Below are positions 1-6,840 of a stretch of 8,513 bases of DNA, piece after piece; positions within the stretch are counted from its first letter, which is position 1, and every line of letters starts with the position of its first letter. The stretch is from positions 1 through 8,513 of the forward strand of contig JBKCGZ010000097.1 in assembly GCA_046303115.1 (NCBI GenBank), in the 5' to 3' direction. The stretch is from CAINEC01 sp046303115. GTDB taxonomy: Bacteria > Bacteroidota > Bacteroidia > AKYH767-A > OLB10. The translations under genes were made by a program, and so were the position numbers. The notes under the pieces were generated by a model. It was not told the origin of the DNA. It made no database searches and was given only the letters and a program-made list of their open reading frames with translations.

Positions 1-12
1 CTAAAGTATTGA
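1..12 (+). CDS. possible 3' end of rplM (ribosomal protein uL13), partial
   Basis: Read from base 1 the window gives Leu-Lys-Tyr then TGA, eleven bases before the rpsI start. rplM lies immediately upstream of rpsI in nearly all bacteria, and Bacteroidota uL13 proteins tend to end in a short Leu-Lys type tail, so this is probably the last few codons of rplM. Only a handful of bases are visible, and another frame has a TAA at 2-4, so the exact stop is not certain. The call rests on gene order more than on sequence. Confidence 0.35.
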   Translation, partial: LKY

Positions 13-23
13 TATAAATCTAC

Positions 24-410
24 ATGGAAATCACTCATACAATTGGTCGCCGTAAAACAGCAGTAGCCCGCGTTTATGTAAAGCCGGGTAACGGAACCAT
101 CTCGGTTAACAGCCGTGATTACAAGGAATATTTCCCAACAATGCCATTACAAAACCTGGTTCAGCAGCCGTTTGATGTATCAAACACAAAAGACCAATAC
201 GATGTAATGATCAACGTTGGAGGAGGAGGATACAATGGTCAGGCGGAAGCTATCCGTATGGCTATTGCTCGTGCATTGTGTAAAATCAATGCTGAACATC
301 GTCCTGCATTAAAATCTAACGGATTACTTACTCGTGACCCTCGTATGGTTGAGCGTAAGAAATACGGTCAACGCAAAGCACGTCGTCGCTTCCAATTCTC
401 TAAACGTTAA
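24..410 (+). CDS. rpsI: 30S ribosomal protein uS9 (S9)
   Basis: This is a 128-residue small-subunit ribosomal protein that sits in the head of the 30S subunit, with its C-terminal tail reaching the P-site tRNA. Visible hallmarks are the N-terminal IGRRKTAVARV (residues 7-17), the glycine-rich GGGG at 66-69 followed by the QAEAIRMAIARAL helix (73-85), and the basic end with LTRDPRMVERKKYG (102-115) and the terminal QFSKR. The invariant SKR terminus shows that the protein is complete, and its length is normal for the family. The start at 24 gives the expected N-terminus; no Shine-Dalgarno is seen, only AT-rich sequence, as is usual in Bacteroidota. It is probably co-transcribed with rplM upstream and rpsB, which starts 31 bases after its stop. 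Confidence 0.98.
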   Translation: MEITHTIGRRKTAVARVYVKPGNGTISVNSRDYKEYFPTMPLQNLVQQPFDVSNTKDQYDVMINVGGGGYNGQAEAIRMAIARALCKINAEHRPALKSNGLLTRDPRMVERKKYGQRKARRRFQFSKR

Positions 411-441
411 TATTCTTCAACCCTCAGCATATAATAGCGTA

Positions 442-1281
442 ATGATAAACGTAACGCAAGAAGAACTTCTAAACGCTGGTGTACATTTCGGACACTTAAA
501 GCGTAAATGGAATCCCAAAATGGGCGCATACATCTTTATGGAGCGCAATGGAATCCACATTATCGATTTGAATAAAACTCACGCTAAGCTTGAAGAAGCA
601 GCAGCTGCAGTGAAGCAAATCGCAAAGTCAGGCAAGAAAATCTTGTTTGTCGCAACAAAAAAACAAGCAAAAGAAATAGTTGCTAATGCATCTAAGTCTG
701 TAAATATGCCTTATATCACTGAGCGTTGGCCAGGCGGTATGCTAACAAACTTCGCTACTCAGCGTAAGTCGGTTAAGAAAATGGCACATTTGGATAAAAT
801 GATGAGTGATGGAACATTGTCGGTTGTTTCTAAAAAAGAGCGCCTTCAAATTTCTCGTCAGAAATCAAAGATGGAAAAATTGATTGGATCAATCGCAGAT
901 TTGAACCGTCTTCCAGCAGCATTATTCATTGTTGATACTGTTAAAGAACACATCGCAGTTGATGAAGCAATTAAGTTAGGAATTCCAACGATCGCAATTT
1001 GTGATACAAATAGCGACCCTTCATTAATAGATTTCCCAATCCCGGCAAATGATGATGCATCAAAGTCAATTGAGTTAATCTTAAAATGTATGGTTAGTTC
1101 AATCGAAGAAGGATTATCAGAACGTAAAGTGGATAAAGAACAAGAGCGTGAACGCGATGCTGCTAATGAAGAAGAAGCAGGAGACCGTGCAACTGTTGCC
1201 TCTGATGAAGAATCTTCAGAAGGTGGTGAAAAGAAAAAAGGTTCTGGCTTACGTTCCCGCAAAAGCGCACCCAAAAAATAA
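442..1281 (+). CDS. rpsB: 30S ribosomal protein uS2 (S2), with charged C-terminal tail
   Basis: The product is 279 residues long and binds late at the neck of the 30S subunit. Family motifs are LLNAGVHFGH (9-18), RKWNPKM (21-27), the IDLNKT motif (41-46), ITERWPGGMLTNF (92-104), LPAALFIVDT (157-166) and the IPTIAICDTNSDP stretch (181-193). The reading frame is open further upstream, to an ATG at 334 inside rpsI, but homology begins at the Met encoded at 442, so that start was chosen. The core ends near residue 227. The last ~52 residues form a low-complexity tail, first Glu/Asp-rich and then Lys/Arg-rich (GEKKKGSGLRSRKSAPKK). This makes the protein about 40 residues longer than E. coli S2. 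Its neighbour tsf follows after 83 bases that hold a stable hairpin. Confidence 0.98.
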   Translation: MINVTQEELLNAGVHFGHLKRKWNPKMGAYIFMERNGIHIIDLNKTHAKLEEAAAAVKQIAKSGKKILFVATKKQAKEIVANASKSVNMPYITERWPGGMLTNFATQRKSVKKMAHLDKMMSDGTLSVVSKKERLQISRQKSKMEKLIGSIADLNRLPAALFIVDTVKEHIAVDEAIKLGIPTIAICDTNSDPSLIDFPIPANDDASKSIELILKCMVSSIEEGLSERKVDKEQERERDAANEEEAGDRATVASDEESSEGGEKKKGSGLRSRKSAPKK

Positions 1282-1303
1282 TCAGTACTAAATAAAATTT
1301 AAC

Positions 1304-1328
1304 GGCGGGGTGATCATATCATCCCGCT
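1304..1328 (+). promoter_or_regulatory. stable RNA hairpin in the rpsB-tsf spacer
   Basis: The arm GCGGGGTGAT (1305-1314) pairs with ATCATCCCGC (1318-1327) around a three-base loop. The stem has ten pairs including one G-U, and a further G-U is possible at 1304/1328. What follows is ATTCATAAAT rather than a U-run, so it does not look like a standard intrinsic terminator. The pairing is seen directly. A role as attenuator, processing site or mRNA stabiliser between the two co-transcribed genes is inference. The known rpsB-tsf operon of E. coli also makes less of one product than the other, which is why the position is suggestive. Confidence 0.6.
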
Positions 1329-1364
1329 ATTCATAAATAACAAAATCTAAAAAAATATAAAATC

Positions 1365-2198
1365 ATGTCAACTGCAACAATTACCGCTGCTGATGTTAAT
1401 AAGCTTCGCCAAATCACTGGCGCAGGTATGATGGACTGTAAGAAAGCTTTAGCTGAGGCTGAAGGCGACTTCGAAAAAGCAATCGATTACCTTCGTAAGA
1501 AAGGTCAAAAGGTGGCTGCAAACCGTGCTGATCGTGAAGCGAAAGAAGGTTATATCATCGCTCAAACGAACGCTGAAGGAACAAAAGGCTATTTAGTAGC
1601 TATCTCTTGTGAAACAGATTTCGTAGCAAAAAACCAAGATTTCGTAAACTTCGCTCAAGGTATTTTAGACGTAGCGATAGCAAATAATCCTGCAGATGCT
1701 GAAGCGTTAAAAGCGTTATCATTTGATGGCGCTACTGTAAACGATAAAGTTTTTGATATGGTAGGTAAAATTGGAGAGAAAATCGAATTATCTCGTTATG
1801 AAATGATTGAAGCTCCAAAAGTTATTGCTTACAATCACCCAGGCAACCGTTTAGCTTCAATGGTAGGTTTGTCAAGTGCCTCAGCTCCTGAGTCTGCTGG
1901 AAAAGATGTGGCTATGCAAATCGCTGCTATGAGTCCTGTAGCCATCGATAAAGGCGATGTTGATTCAGCAACTATCGAGAGAGAATTAGAAATTGCTAAA
2001 GAACAAATTCGTGCAGAAGGTAAACCAGAAGAAATGGTTGAGAAAATTGCTGCAGGTAAATTAAATAAGTTTTATCAAGAAAGCACTTTGTTAAACCAAG
2101 CTTTCATTAAAGAAGATAAGAAATCAGTTGGTCAGTATCTAGATGGCGTTGAAAAAGGTCTAACTGTTTCTGTTTTCAAAAGAGTACAAATTGGATAA
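1365..2198 (+). CDS. tsf: translation elongation factor Ts (EF-Ts)
   Basis: EF-Ts is the nucleotide exchange factor that releases GDP from EF-Tu in the cytoplasm. The 277-residue length is close to the usual ~280. The N-terminal UBA-like domain spans about 6-45 (VNKLRQITGAGMMDCKKAL). The core follows, with the signature CETDFVAKN at 82-90, whose Asp-Phe pair inserts near the EF-Tu Mg2+ site. The dimerisation-type repeats include IAYNHPGNRLASMV (154-167) and DVAMQIAAMSP (181-191). The C-terminal part keeps the LLNQAFIKEDKKSVGQYL block (242-259) that precedes the last helix. The start is preceded by an A-rich tract (AAAAAAATATAAAATC-like) instead of a Shine-Dalgarno. Pairing with rpsB upstream is the near-universal arrangement, and a strong terminator follows the stop by 25 bases. 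Confidence 0.98.
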   Translation: MSTATITAADVNKLRQITGAGMMDCKKALAEAEGDFEKAIDYLRKKGQKVAANRADREAKEGYIIAQTNAEGTKGYLVAISCETDFVAKNQDFVNFAQGILDVAIANNPADAEALKALSFDGATVNDKVFDMVGKIGEKIELSRYEMIEAPKVIAYNHPGNRLASMVGLSSASAPESAGKDVAMQIAAMSPVAIDKGDVDSATIERELEIAKEQIRAEGKPEEMVEKIAAGKLNKFYQESTLLNQAFIKEDKKSVGQYLDGVEKGLTVSVFKRVQIG

Positions 2199-2223
2199 TT
2201 CCATAGTGTTTTAAGTTTTAAAG

Positions 2224-2251
2224 TCCCGAGGTAAACTCGGGATTTTTTTTT
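2224..2251 (+). terminator. intrinsic terminator after tsf
   Basis: A perfect seven-pair stem, TCCCGAG (2224-2230) with CTCGGGA (2236-2242), closes a GTAAA loop and runs straight into nine T residues. It ends the rpsI-rpsB-tsf transcript. The 176 bases that follow, up to the next start at 2428, hold no gene. They are very AT-rich and must carry the promoter of the following gene run, but I could not pick one convincing -33/-7 pair there. Confidence 0.93.
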
Positions 2252-2427
2252 GATTAATTTTTAGCCAATTATTTATTGTCGGTAATAAATCATCAATTCA
2301 TATTATGCTGTTTATAATTTAAAATGGGACTACTTTATTCGCTGATGATTTTAATATTACTTTATATGGTGTAAAACAAAACATTGTTTTAAGCAAATTA
2401 TTTTAATCACCATCAATGTTATTTTAA

Positions 2428-4275
2428 ATGTCGAAGTCGAAAATTAAAAATGAAAAAGCAAAAGAGAATAATATTCTTTTATTCACGTTCATTTTCGCCA
2501 TTGTAGTTTTAATTGTTTACGGACAAACATTACGATTTGGATTTGTACTCGACGATGATTTATACATTGTGAAGAATCCCGCATTACAAAATGGAATCTC
2601 TTACATACCCCAAACTTTTTTACATGGAATAAGTGAGCACTTTAAAGGTTCGAACTTTATGGGCTACCGACCAATAACAATGAGTTTGTTTATTGTTGAG
2701 TATTCCATATTCGGACTTAACCCAACAGCATTTCATTTAGTTAATTTGATTTTATACTTCCTGATTGCTGTCCAGTTATTTTATTTTCTTCAAAAACTTT
2801 TATCAAATTTTAATTCCTATTATCCTTTTGTAATTGTTGTTTTGTTTTTACTACATCCCATTCATACCGAAGTTGTAGCAAATATTAAAAGTCAGGATGA
2901 GTTGTTGTCTGCTTTATTTGCTTTACTAACGTTCAATTATTTTATTAAATGGAATCGTGTAAATGATAAAAAGAATTTAATCCTCTCCTGTTTGTTTTTT
3001 CTGGGAGCGATGTTTAGTAAAGAAAGTTCAATTGCGTACATCGTACTTTTTCCTGCAATGCTATGGCTGATTTTTAATGACACGATTTTGAGTAGTATTA
3101 AAAAGTCATTAGCTCTTATAATGATGAGCTGCTTGTTTTTAGGATTGCGCTTTGTTGCACTAAAAGATGTTTTTCAAGGGTATGAAACTTCAGCAAGAGA
3201 AAATATTCTTTACGCTGCCAAAACCATCAACGAGGTATGGGCTACTAAAATGGAAATACTTTATCATTATTTTTTCAAAGCAATTTTGCCATCTAATCTT
3301 TCGTGGGATTATTCATTCAATCAAATACCAGTTGTTACTTTTAGTTCGTATATGCCTATAGTTAGTATTTTACTTTGTGCTATATGTTTAGTGGTTTTTG
3401 TAAAAAATCTGAATCATAATAAAGAAGTTTCTTTTGGTATAATTTGGTTTCTGATATTATTAGCGCCAACATGCAATTTGTTTATTATGAACGGTACTAC
3501 CTTTGGCGAGCGATTTTTATTTATGCCCGTGTTAGGAATTATTCTGATTCTAACTTTTGTAGTAAAGAAGTTTCTACATCTTGATAGTACATTATCTCCT
3601 TTTAAAGTAAATAAATATTTTACTTATGGTTTTATACTGATAGGAAGTGTTTTTCTGTTTCATAGTGTTAGCCGAGCAGCTGATTGGAAAGACAATTTTT
3701 CACTATTTAAATCGGGAGTTATTAGCTCTCCAAATAGCGCTAGAACAAATGTTGCACTGGCAACTGAATACATGAATAAAGCAGAAAAGGAAATGATTCC
3801 GCAAAATAGGAATAGCCTTATAGATAGCGCCCTGGTTTATTTTTATAAAACAGTACAAATAGATACAGCTTTTTCAGATGCATGGTATAAGTTGGGGTTG
3901 ATACATGCAATTAAAGGCGATAATACTAAAGCGGTAGAATATTATCAAACAGCGATCAAACATAATTCTAAAAATGTATTTGCATTAAATAATCTCGGAG
4001 CTATGTATGTGTCTTTACAAAAGCCAGATGCAGCATATAATTGTTTTATTCAATCTTTTAAAGCAGATTCAATTAATGAAATGACCGTAACCAATCTAAC
4101 AGTTGCATGTTCGCTGTTAAGCAAGAATGAGGAAGTTATTTTTTATGGTAATAAAGCCATCAATAATAAAATAGTTAATCAGAAAATTTATTTGAATATG
4201 GCCAATGCCTATCAAAAGTTAAATAATCTACAAGAAGCAAATAAATATCAATCATTAGCAAATACGATTAAGTAA
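2428..4275 (+). CDS. TMTC-like GT-C membrane glycosyltransferase with C-terminal TPR repeats
   Basis: This 615-residue protein has a polytopic membrane part (about ten to eleven hydrophobic segments between residues 17 and 413) followed by a soluble helical tail. The first loop carries an acidic motif, FVLDDDLYI (39-47), then YRPITMS (80-86), HPIHTEVVANIKSQDELL (143-160), FSKESSIAY (196-204), a DYSFNQIP segment (294-301) and ERFLFMPVLG (361-370). This order matches the TMTC/DUF1736 branch of the GT-C superfamily. In animals these enzymes use dolichol-phosphate mannose to O-mannosylate secreted proteins, and the acidic residues of the first loop are the catalytic site. The tail holds at least two TPRs (about 483-516 and 517-550) and likely degenerate ones on either side, again as in TMTCs. 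I infer a lipid-linked-sugar-dependent transferase acting on exported proteins or surface polymers; donor and acceptor are unknown. The gene is more AT-rich than the ribosomal genes before it, and its stop lies 3 bases from the lysA start, implying translational coupling. Confidence 0.82.
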   Translation: MSKSKIKNEKAKENNILLFTFIFAIVVLIVYGQTLRFGFVLDDDLYIVKNPALQNGISYIPQTFLHGISEHFKGSNFMGYRPITMSLFIVEYSIFGLNPTAFHLVNLILYFLIAVQLFYFLQKLLSNFNSYYPFVIVVLFLLHPIHTEVVANIKSQDELLSALFALLTFNYFIKWNRVNDKKNLILSCLFFLGAMFSKESSIAYIVLFPAMLWLIFNDTILSSIKKSLALIMMSCLFLGLRFVALKDVFQGYETSARENILYAAKTINEVWATKMEILYHYFFKAILPSNLSWDYSFNQIPVVTFSSYMPIVSILLCAICLVVFVKNLNHNKEVSFGIIWFLILLAPTCNLFIMNGTTFGERFLFMPVLGIILILTFVVKKFLHLDSTLSPFKVNKYFTYGFILIGSVFLFHSVSRAADWKDNFSLFKSGVISSPNSARTNVALATEYMNKAEKEMIPQNRNSLIDSALVYFYKTVQIDTAFSDAWYKLGLIHAIKGDNTKAVEYYQTAIKHNSKNVFALNNLGAMYVSLQKPDAAYNCFIQSFKADSINEMTVTNLTVACSLLSKNEEVIFYGNKAINNKIVNQKIYLNMANAYQKLNNLQEANKYQSLANTIK

Positions 4276-4278
4276 CAT

Positions 4279-5511
4279 ATGTCAGTAAATGAATCTATAC
4301 AACGTTTAAACGCTATTCCATTTGATGAAATAACGAAAGCATATCAAACACCTTGTTTTGTATATGTTGGTGAAAAGATTGAAGAACAATATCAGCGATT
4401 AACAAAAGCATTTCAAAAGGCGGATGTAAAAATCAAGTATGCTTTAAAAGCAAATAATAATATTTCCATTCTTAAAATTCTTAAAAACCAAGGAGCGGGT
4501 CTCGATGCTGTTTCACTTGAAGAAGTAAGGCTAGGTTTGTACACAGGATTTAAGTCCGAAGAAATTTTATTTACACCTAATAGTATTTCATTTTCTGAAA
4601 TAGTAGAGGCTGTTGAACTCGGAGTACAAATTAACATAGATAATATTTCTTTGCTCGAACAATTTGGAAACAAGTACGGGTCATCAGTTCCATGCTGCGT
4701 AAGAATTAATCCGCATATTGTAGCTGGAGGTAACTCGCATATTCAAACAGGGCATATCGATTCAAAATTTGGAATTTCAATTCATCAATTGCGACACGTA
4801 TTAAGAATTGTAGAAAAGGAAAAGATTGTTGTTAATGGTTTGCATATGCATACGGGCAGCGACATTTTAGATGCCTCTGTTTTTATTCAGGCTTCAGAAA
4901 TTTTGTTTGATGCAGCTGTTAATTTTAAGCACCTTGAGTTTTTAGATTTTGGCAGCGGATTTAAAGTAGCCTATAAAGTAGATGATATCACCACAGATAT
5001 TGAAGAGCTAGGTGAAAAGATCACTTCTAGATTTAATGAATTTTGTAAAGAGTATGGTAAAGCACTTTCGCTTTGGTTTGAGCCAGGAAAGTTTTTAGTG
5101 AGCGAAGCAGGATACTTATTGGTGAATGTCAATGTAATCAAGCAAACCACAGCTACCGTATTTGCCGGGATTAATTCAGGGCAAAACCATTTAATACGAC
5201 CGATGTTTTACGATGCTTATCATCATATCTACAATTTAAGTAATCCAACAGGCACTCCAAGAATTTATTCGGTTGTAGGAAACATTTGTGAAACCGACAC
5301 TTTTGCTATGGATCGGAAAATAAACGAAATCAGAGAAGGCGATACGCTCGCTATTCTTAATGCAGGCGCTTATGGTTATACTATGAGCAATAACTATAAT
5401 AGTCGTCCGCGACCTGCCGAAGTGCTTTGGTACAAAGGGAAAATCAGCCTTATCCGAAGAAGAGAAACCTTTGAAGATATAATTAAAGCGATGCTACCTA
5501 CGGAGATATAA
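4279..5511 (+). CDS. lysA: diaminopimelate decarboxylase (fold type III, PLP)
   Basis: LysA converts meso-diaminopimelate to L-lysine and CO2, the last step of lysine synthesis, in the cytoplasm. The 410-residue length is normal. The N-terminal alanine-racemase-like barrel carries the PLP lysine in KYALKANNN (Lys57), LDAVSLEE (75-82), GLHMHTGSD (187-195) and the phosphate-binding LDFGSGF (222-228). The C-terminal beta domain has EPGK (268-271), NICETDTFA with the catalytic Cys337, and GAYGYTMSNNYNSRPRP (363-379). Two motifs deviate from the common form: GSGF in place of GGGF, and EPGK in place of EPGR. The Cys and the AYG...YN block favour DAP over arginine or ornithine as substrate, though carboxynorspermidine decarboxylase is a distant relative. 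It starts 3 bases after the TMTC-like gene and ends 24 bases before pyrH, so it is probably an operon member. Confidence 0.92.
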   Translation: MSVNESIQRLNAIPFDEITKAYQTPCFVYVGEKIEEQYQRLTKAFQKADVKIKYALKANNNISILKILKNQGAGLDAVSLEEVRLGLYTGFKSEEILFTPNSISFSEIVEAVELGVQINIDNISLLEQFGNKYGSSVPCCVRINPHIVAGGNSHIQTGHIDSKFGISIHQLRHVLRIVEKEKIVVNGLHMHTGSDILDASVFIQASEILFDAAVNFKHLEFLDFGSGFKVAYKVDDITTDIEELGEKITSRFNEFCKEYGKALSLWFEPGKFLVSEAGYLLVNVNVIKQTTATVFAGINSGQNHLIRPMFYDAYHHIYNLSNPTGTPRIYSVVGNICETDTFAMDRKINEIREGDTLAILNAGAYGYTMSNNYNSRPRPAEVLWYKGKISLIRRRETFEDIIKAMLPTEI

Positions 5512-5520
5512 TTAAATTGA

Positions 5521-5528
5521 TAATTTTG
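5521..5528 (+). promoter_or_regulatory. possible Bacteroidota -7 element just before pyrH
   Basis: TAATTTTG fits the Bacteroidota primary-sigma -7 consensus TAnnTTTG exactly. It lies seven bases before the pyrH ATG, so a transcript starting from it would be nearly leaderless. No TTG is found at the expected -33 distance (about 5497-5502), which weakens the call. In such AT-rich DNA an eight-base match can arise by chance. Confidence 0.28.
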
Positions 5529-5535
5529 TGGTACC

Positions 5536-6243
5536 ATGAAATACAAAAGAATACTCCTGAAGCTTAGCGGCGAAGCCTTAATGGGCGACAAACAATTTGG
5601 AATCGACAATAACCGCTTGTCACAATACGCTGACGATATTAAAACGATTGTTGATATGGGTGTTGAAGTGGCTATTGTAATTGGTGGAGGAAATATTTTC
5701 AGAGGGCTACAAGCTGCTGAAGGTGGAATGGACCGTGTGCAAGGGGATTATATGGGGATGCTTGCTACTGTTATTAATTCGATGGCATTGCAAAGCGCAT
5801 TAGAAACCCATGGTGTTATGACACGTTTGCAATCCGCAATTAAGATGGAAGCTATTTGTGAGCCTTTCATCCGAAGAAGAGCGGTACGACACTTAGAAAA
5901 AGGACGAGTAGTTATTTTTGGTGCAGGAACCGGGAATCCTTATTTCACTACAGACACAGCGGCTTCTCTTCGTGCAATTGAAATTGAGGCGGATGTAATT
6001 TTGAAAGGAACTCGTGTTGATGGAATTTATACTGCCGATCCGGAGAAAGATAAAACAGCAACTCGCTACAGTAAAGTAACCTTCACCGAGGTTTATGAAA
6101 AAAATCTTCAGGTGATGGATATGACTGCCTTTACACTTTGCCAGGAAAACAAATTACCAATTATTGTATTTGATATGAATAAGCCAGGTAATTTAAAATC
6201 GTTGGTAGAAGGAGTTGAAGTAGGAACATTAGTAGAAATTTAA
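5536..6243 (+). CDS. pyrH: UMP kinase (uridylate kinase)
   Basis: PyrH phosphorylates UMP to UDP with ATP in the cytoplasm and feeds UTP and CTP synthesis. It belongs to the amino-acid-kinase fold and acts as a hexamer. The 235 residues match the family length. Motifs seen are KLSGEAL (9-15), VIGGGNIFRG (48-57), DYMGMLATVINSMALQ (71-86), the UMP- and nucleotide-binding GTGNPYFTTDTAA (131-143) and KGTRVDGIYTADP (157-169). The C-terminus ends in EVGTLVEI, as expected for a complete protein. The pyrH-frr pairing is conserved across bacteria, and frr follows here after 17 bases. The 24-base gap upstream contains a possible -7 element, so it may have its own promoter as well as readthrough from lysA. 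Confidence 0.98.
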   Translation: MKYKRILLKLSGEALMGDKQFGIDNNRLSQYADDIKTIVDMGVEVAIVIGGGNIFRGLQAAEGGMDRVQGDYMGMLATVINSMALQSALETHGVMTRLQSAIKMEAICEPFIRRRAVRHLEKGRVVIFGAGTGNPYFTTDTAASLRAIEIEADVILKGTRVDGIYTADPEKDKTATRYSKVTFTEVYEKNLQVMDMTAFTLCQENKLPIIVFDMNKPGNLKSLVEGVEVGTLVEI

Positions 6244-6260
6244 TTAACCATCAAATAAAA

Positions 6261-6821
6261 ATGGAAGAGGTAAAAAATATTTTAGATCAATTACAAGACC
6301 AAATGAACAAAGCGATTGCTCATTTAGAATCTGAATTACAAAAAGTAAGAGCAGGTAAAGCAAGTCCTTCAATGTTAGACGGACTTTATGTTGATTATTA
6401 TGGAACACCGACTCCTTTAAATCAGGTGGCAAGTGTAAATACACCGGATGCAAGAACATTAGTTGTTCAGCCTTGGGAAAAAACAATGATTAAACCCATT
6501 GAAAAATCAATCATTGATGCTAACCTTGGATTTGCGCCACAAAATGATGGATCGATGATTCGTATTAGCATTCCTCCTCAAACGGAAGAGCGCCGTAAAG
6601 AGTTAGTAAAAAAGGCTAAGGCTGAGGGCGAGCATGCAAAAGTAGGCATCCGTACTTTTAGAAAAGATGCCAACGATAATGTAAAGAAGGCTCAGAAAAA
6701 TGGCTTACCTGAGGATATGGCTAAAGATGCGGAAGATAAAATTCAAAAGTTAGTTGATTCTTATGTTATAAAAATCGATAAGCATTTAGAAGCGAAGGAA
6801 AAAGAAATAATGACGGTATAG
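6261..6821 (+). CDS. frr: ribosome recycling factor (RRF)
   Basis: RRF works with EF-G to split the post-termination ribosome. The 186 residues are the normal length. Domain I is a three-helix bundle made from residues 1-30 and about 105-186; domain II is the beta-rich insert between them. Conserved features are KVRAGKASPSMLDG (28-41), VDYYGTPTPLNQVASV (44-59), the PWEK motif (71-74), ISIPPQTEERR (102-112) and VGIRTFRKDAND (128-139), which includes the Arg (131) equivalent to the essential arginine of the E. coli protein. The start is preceded by an A-rich stretch and no Shine-Dalgarno. It lies 17 bases after pyrH and 19 bases before the DUF2061 gene. Confidence 0.98.
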   Translation: MEEVKNILDQLQDQMNKAIAHLESELQKVRAGKASPSMLDGLYVDYYGTPTPLNQVASVNTPDARTLVVQPWEKTMIKPIEKSIIDANLGFAPQNDGSMIRISIPPQTEERRKELVKKAKAEGEHAKVGIRTFRKDANDNVKKAQKNGLPEDMAKDAEDKIQKLVDSYVIKIDKHLEAKEKEIMTV

Positions 6822-6840
6822 TTTTACACCTTTAGGATAA

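Noticed and set aside
334..441. Upstream in-frame extension of rpsB starting at the ATG at 334
   Set aside because: It overlaps the conserved end of rpsI in another frame, and family homology begins at the Met at 442.
858..1274. 138-codon open frame on the minus strand within rpsB
   Set aside because: It is a Ser-rich antisense shadow of the charged uS2 tail, with no recognisable motif or start context.
2331..2366. Two TACTTTAT copies upstream of the TMTC-like gene as -7 elements
   Set aside because: Each differs from TAnnTTTG, no -33 TTG lies at a suitable distance, and such strings are expected in AT-rich DNA.
3167..3361. 64-codon frame inside the TMTC-like gene
   Set aside because: It is an out-of-frame shadow of the middle of a clear membrane-protein gene.
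4413..4673. 86-codon minus-strand frame in lysA
   Set aside because: It lies opposite highly conserved LysA coding sequence and shows no protein-family signal.
5394..5609. 71-codon minus-strand frame spanning the lysA-pyrH junction
   Set aside because: It overlaps conserved coding on both sides and has no motif.
6244..6486. 80-codon minus-strand frame in frr
   Set aside because: It is the antisense shadow of conserved RRF sequence.
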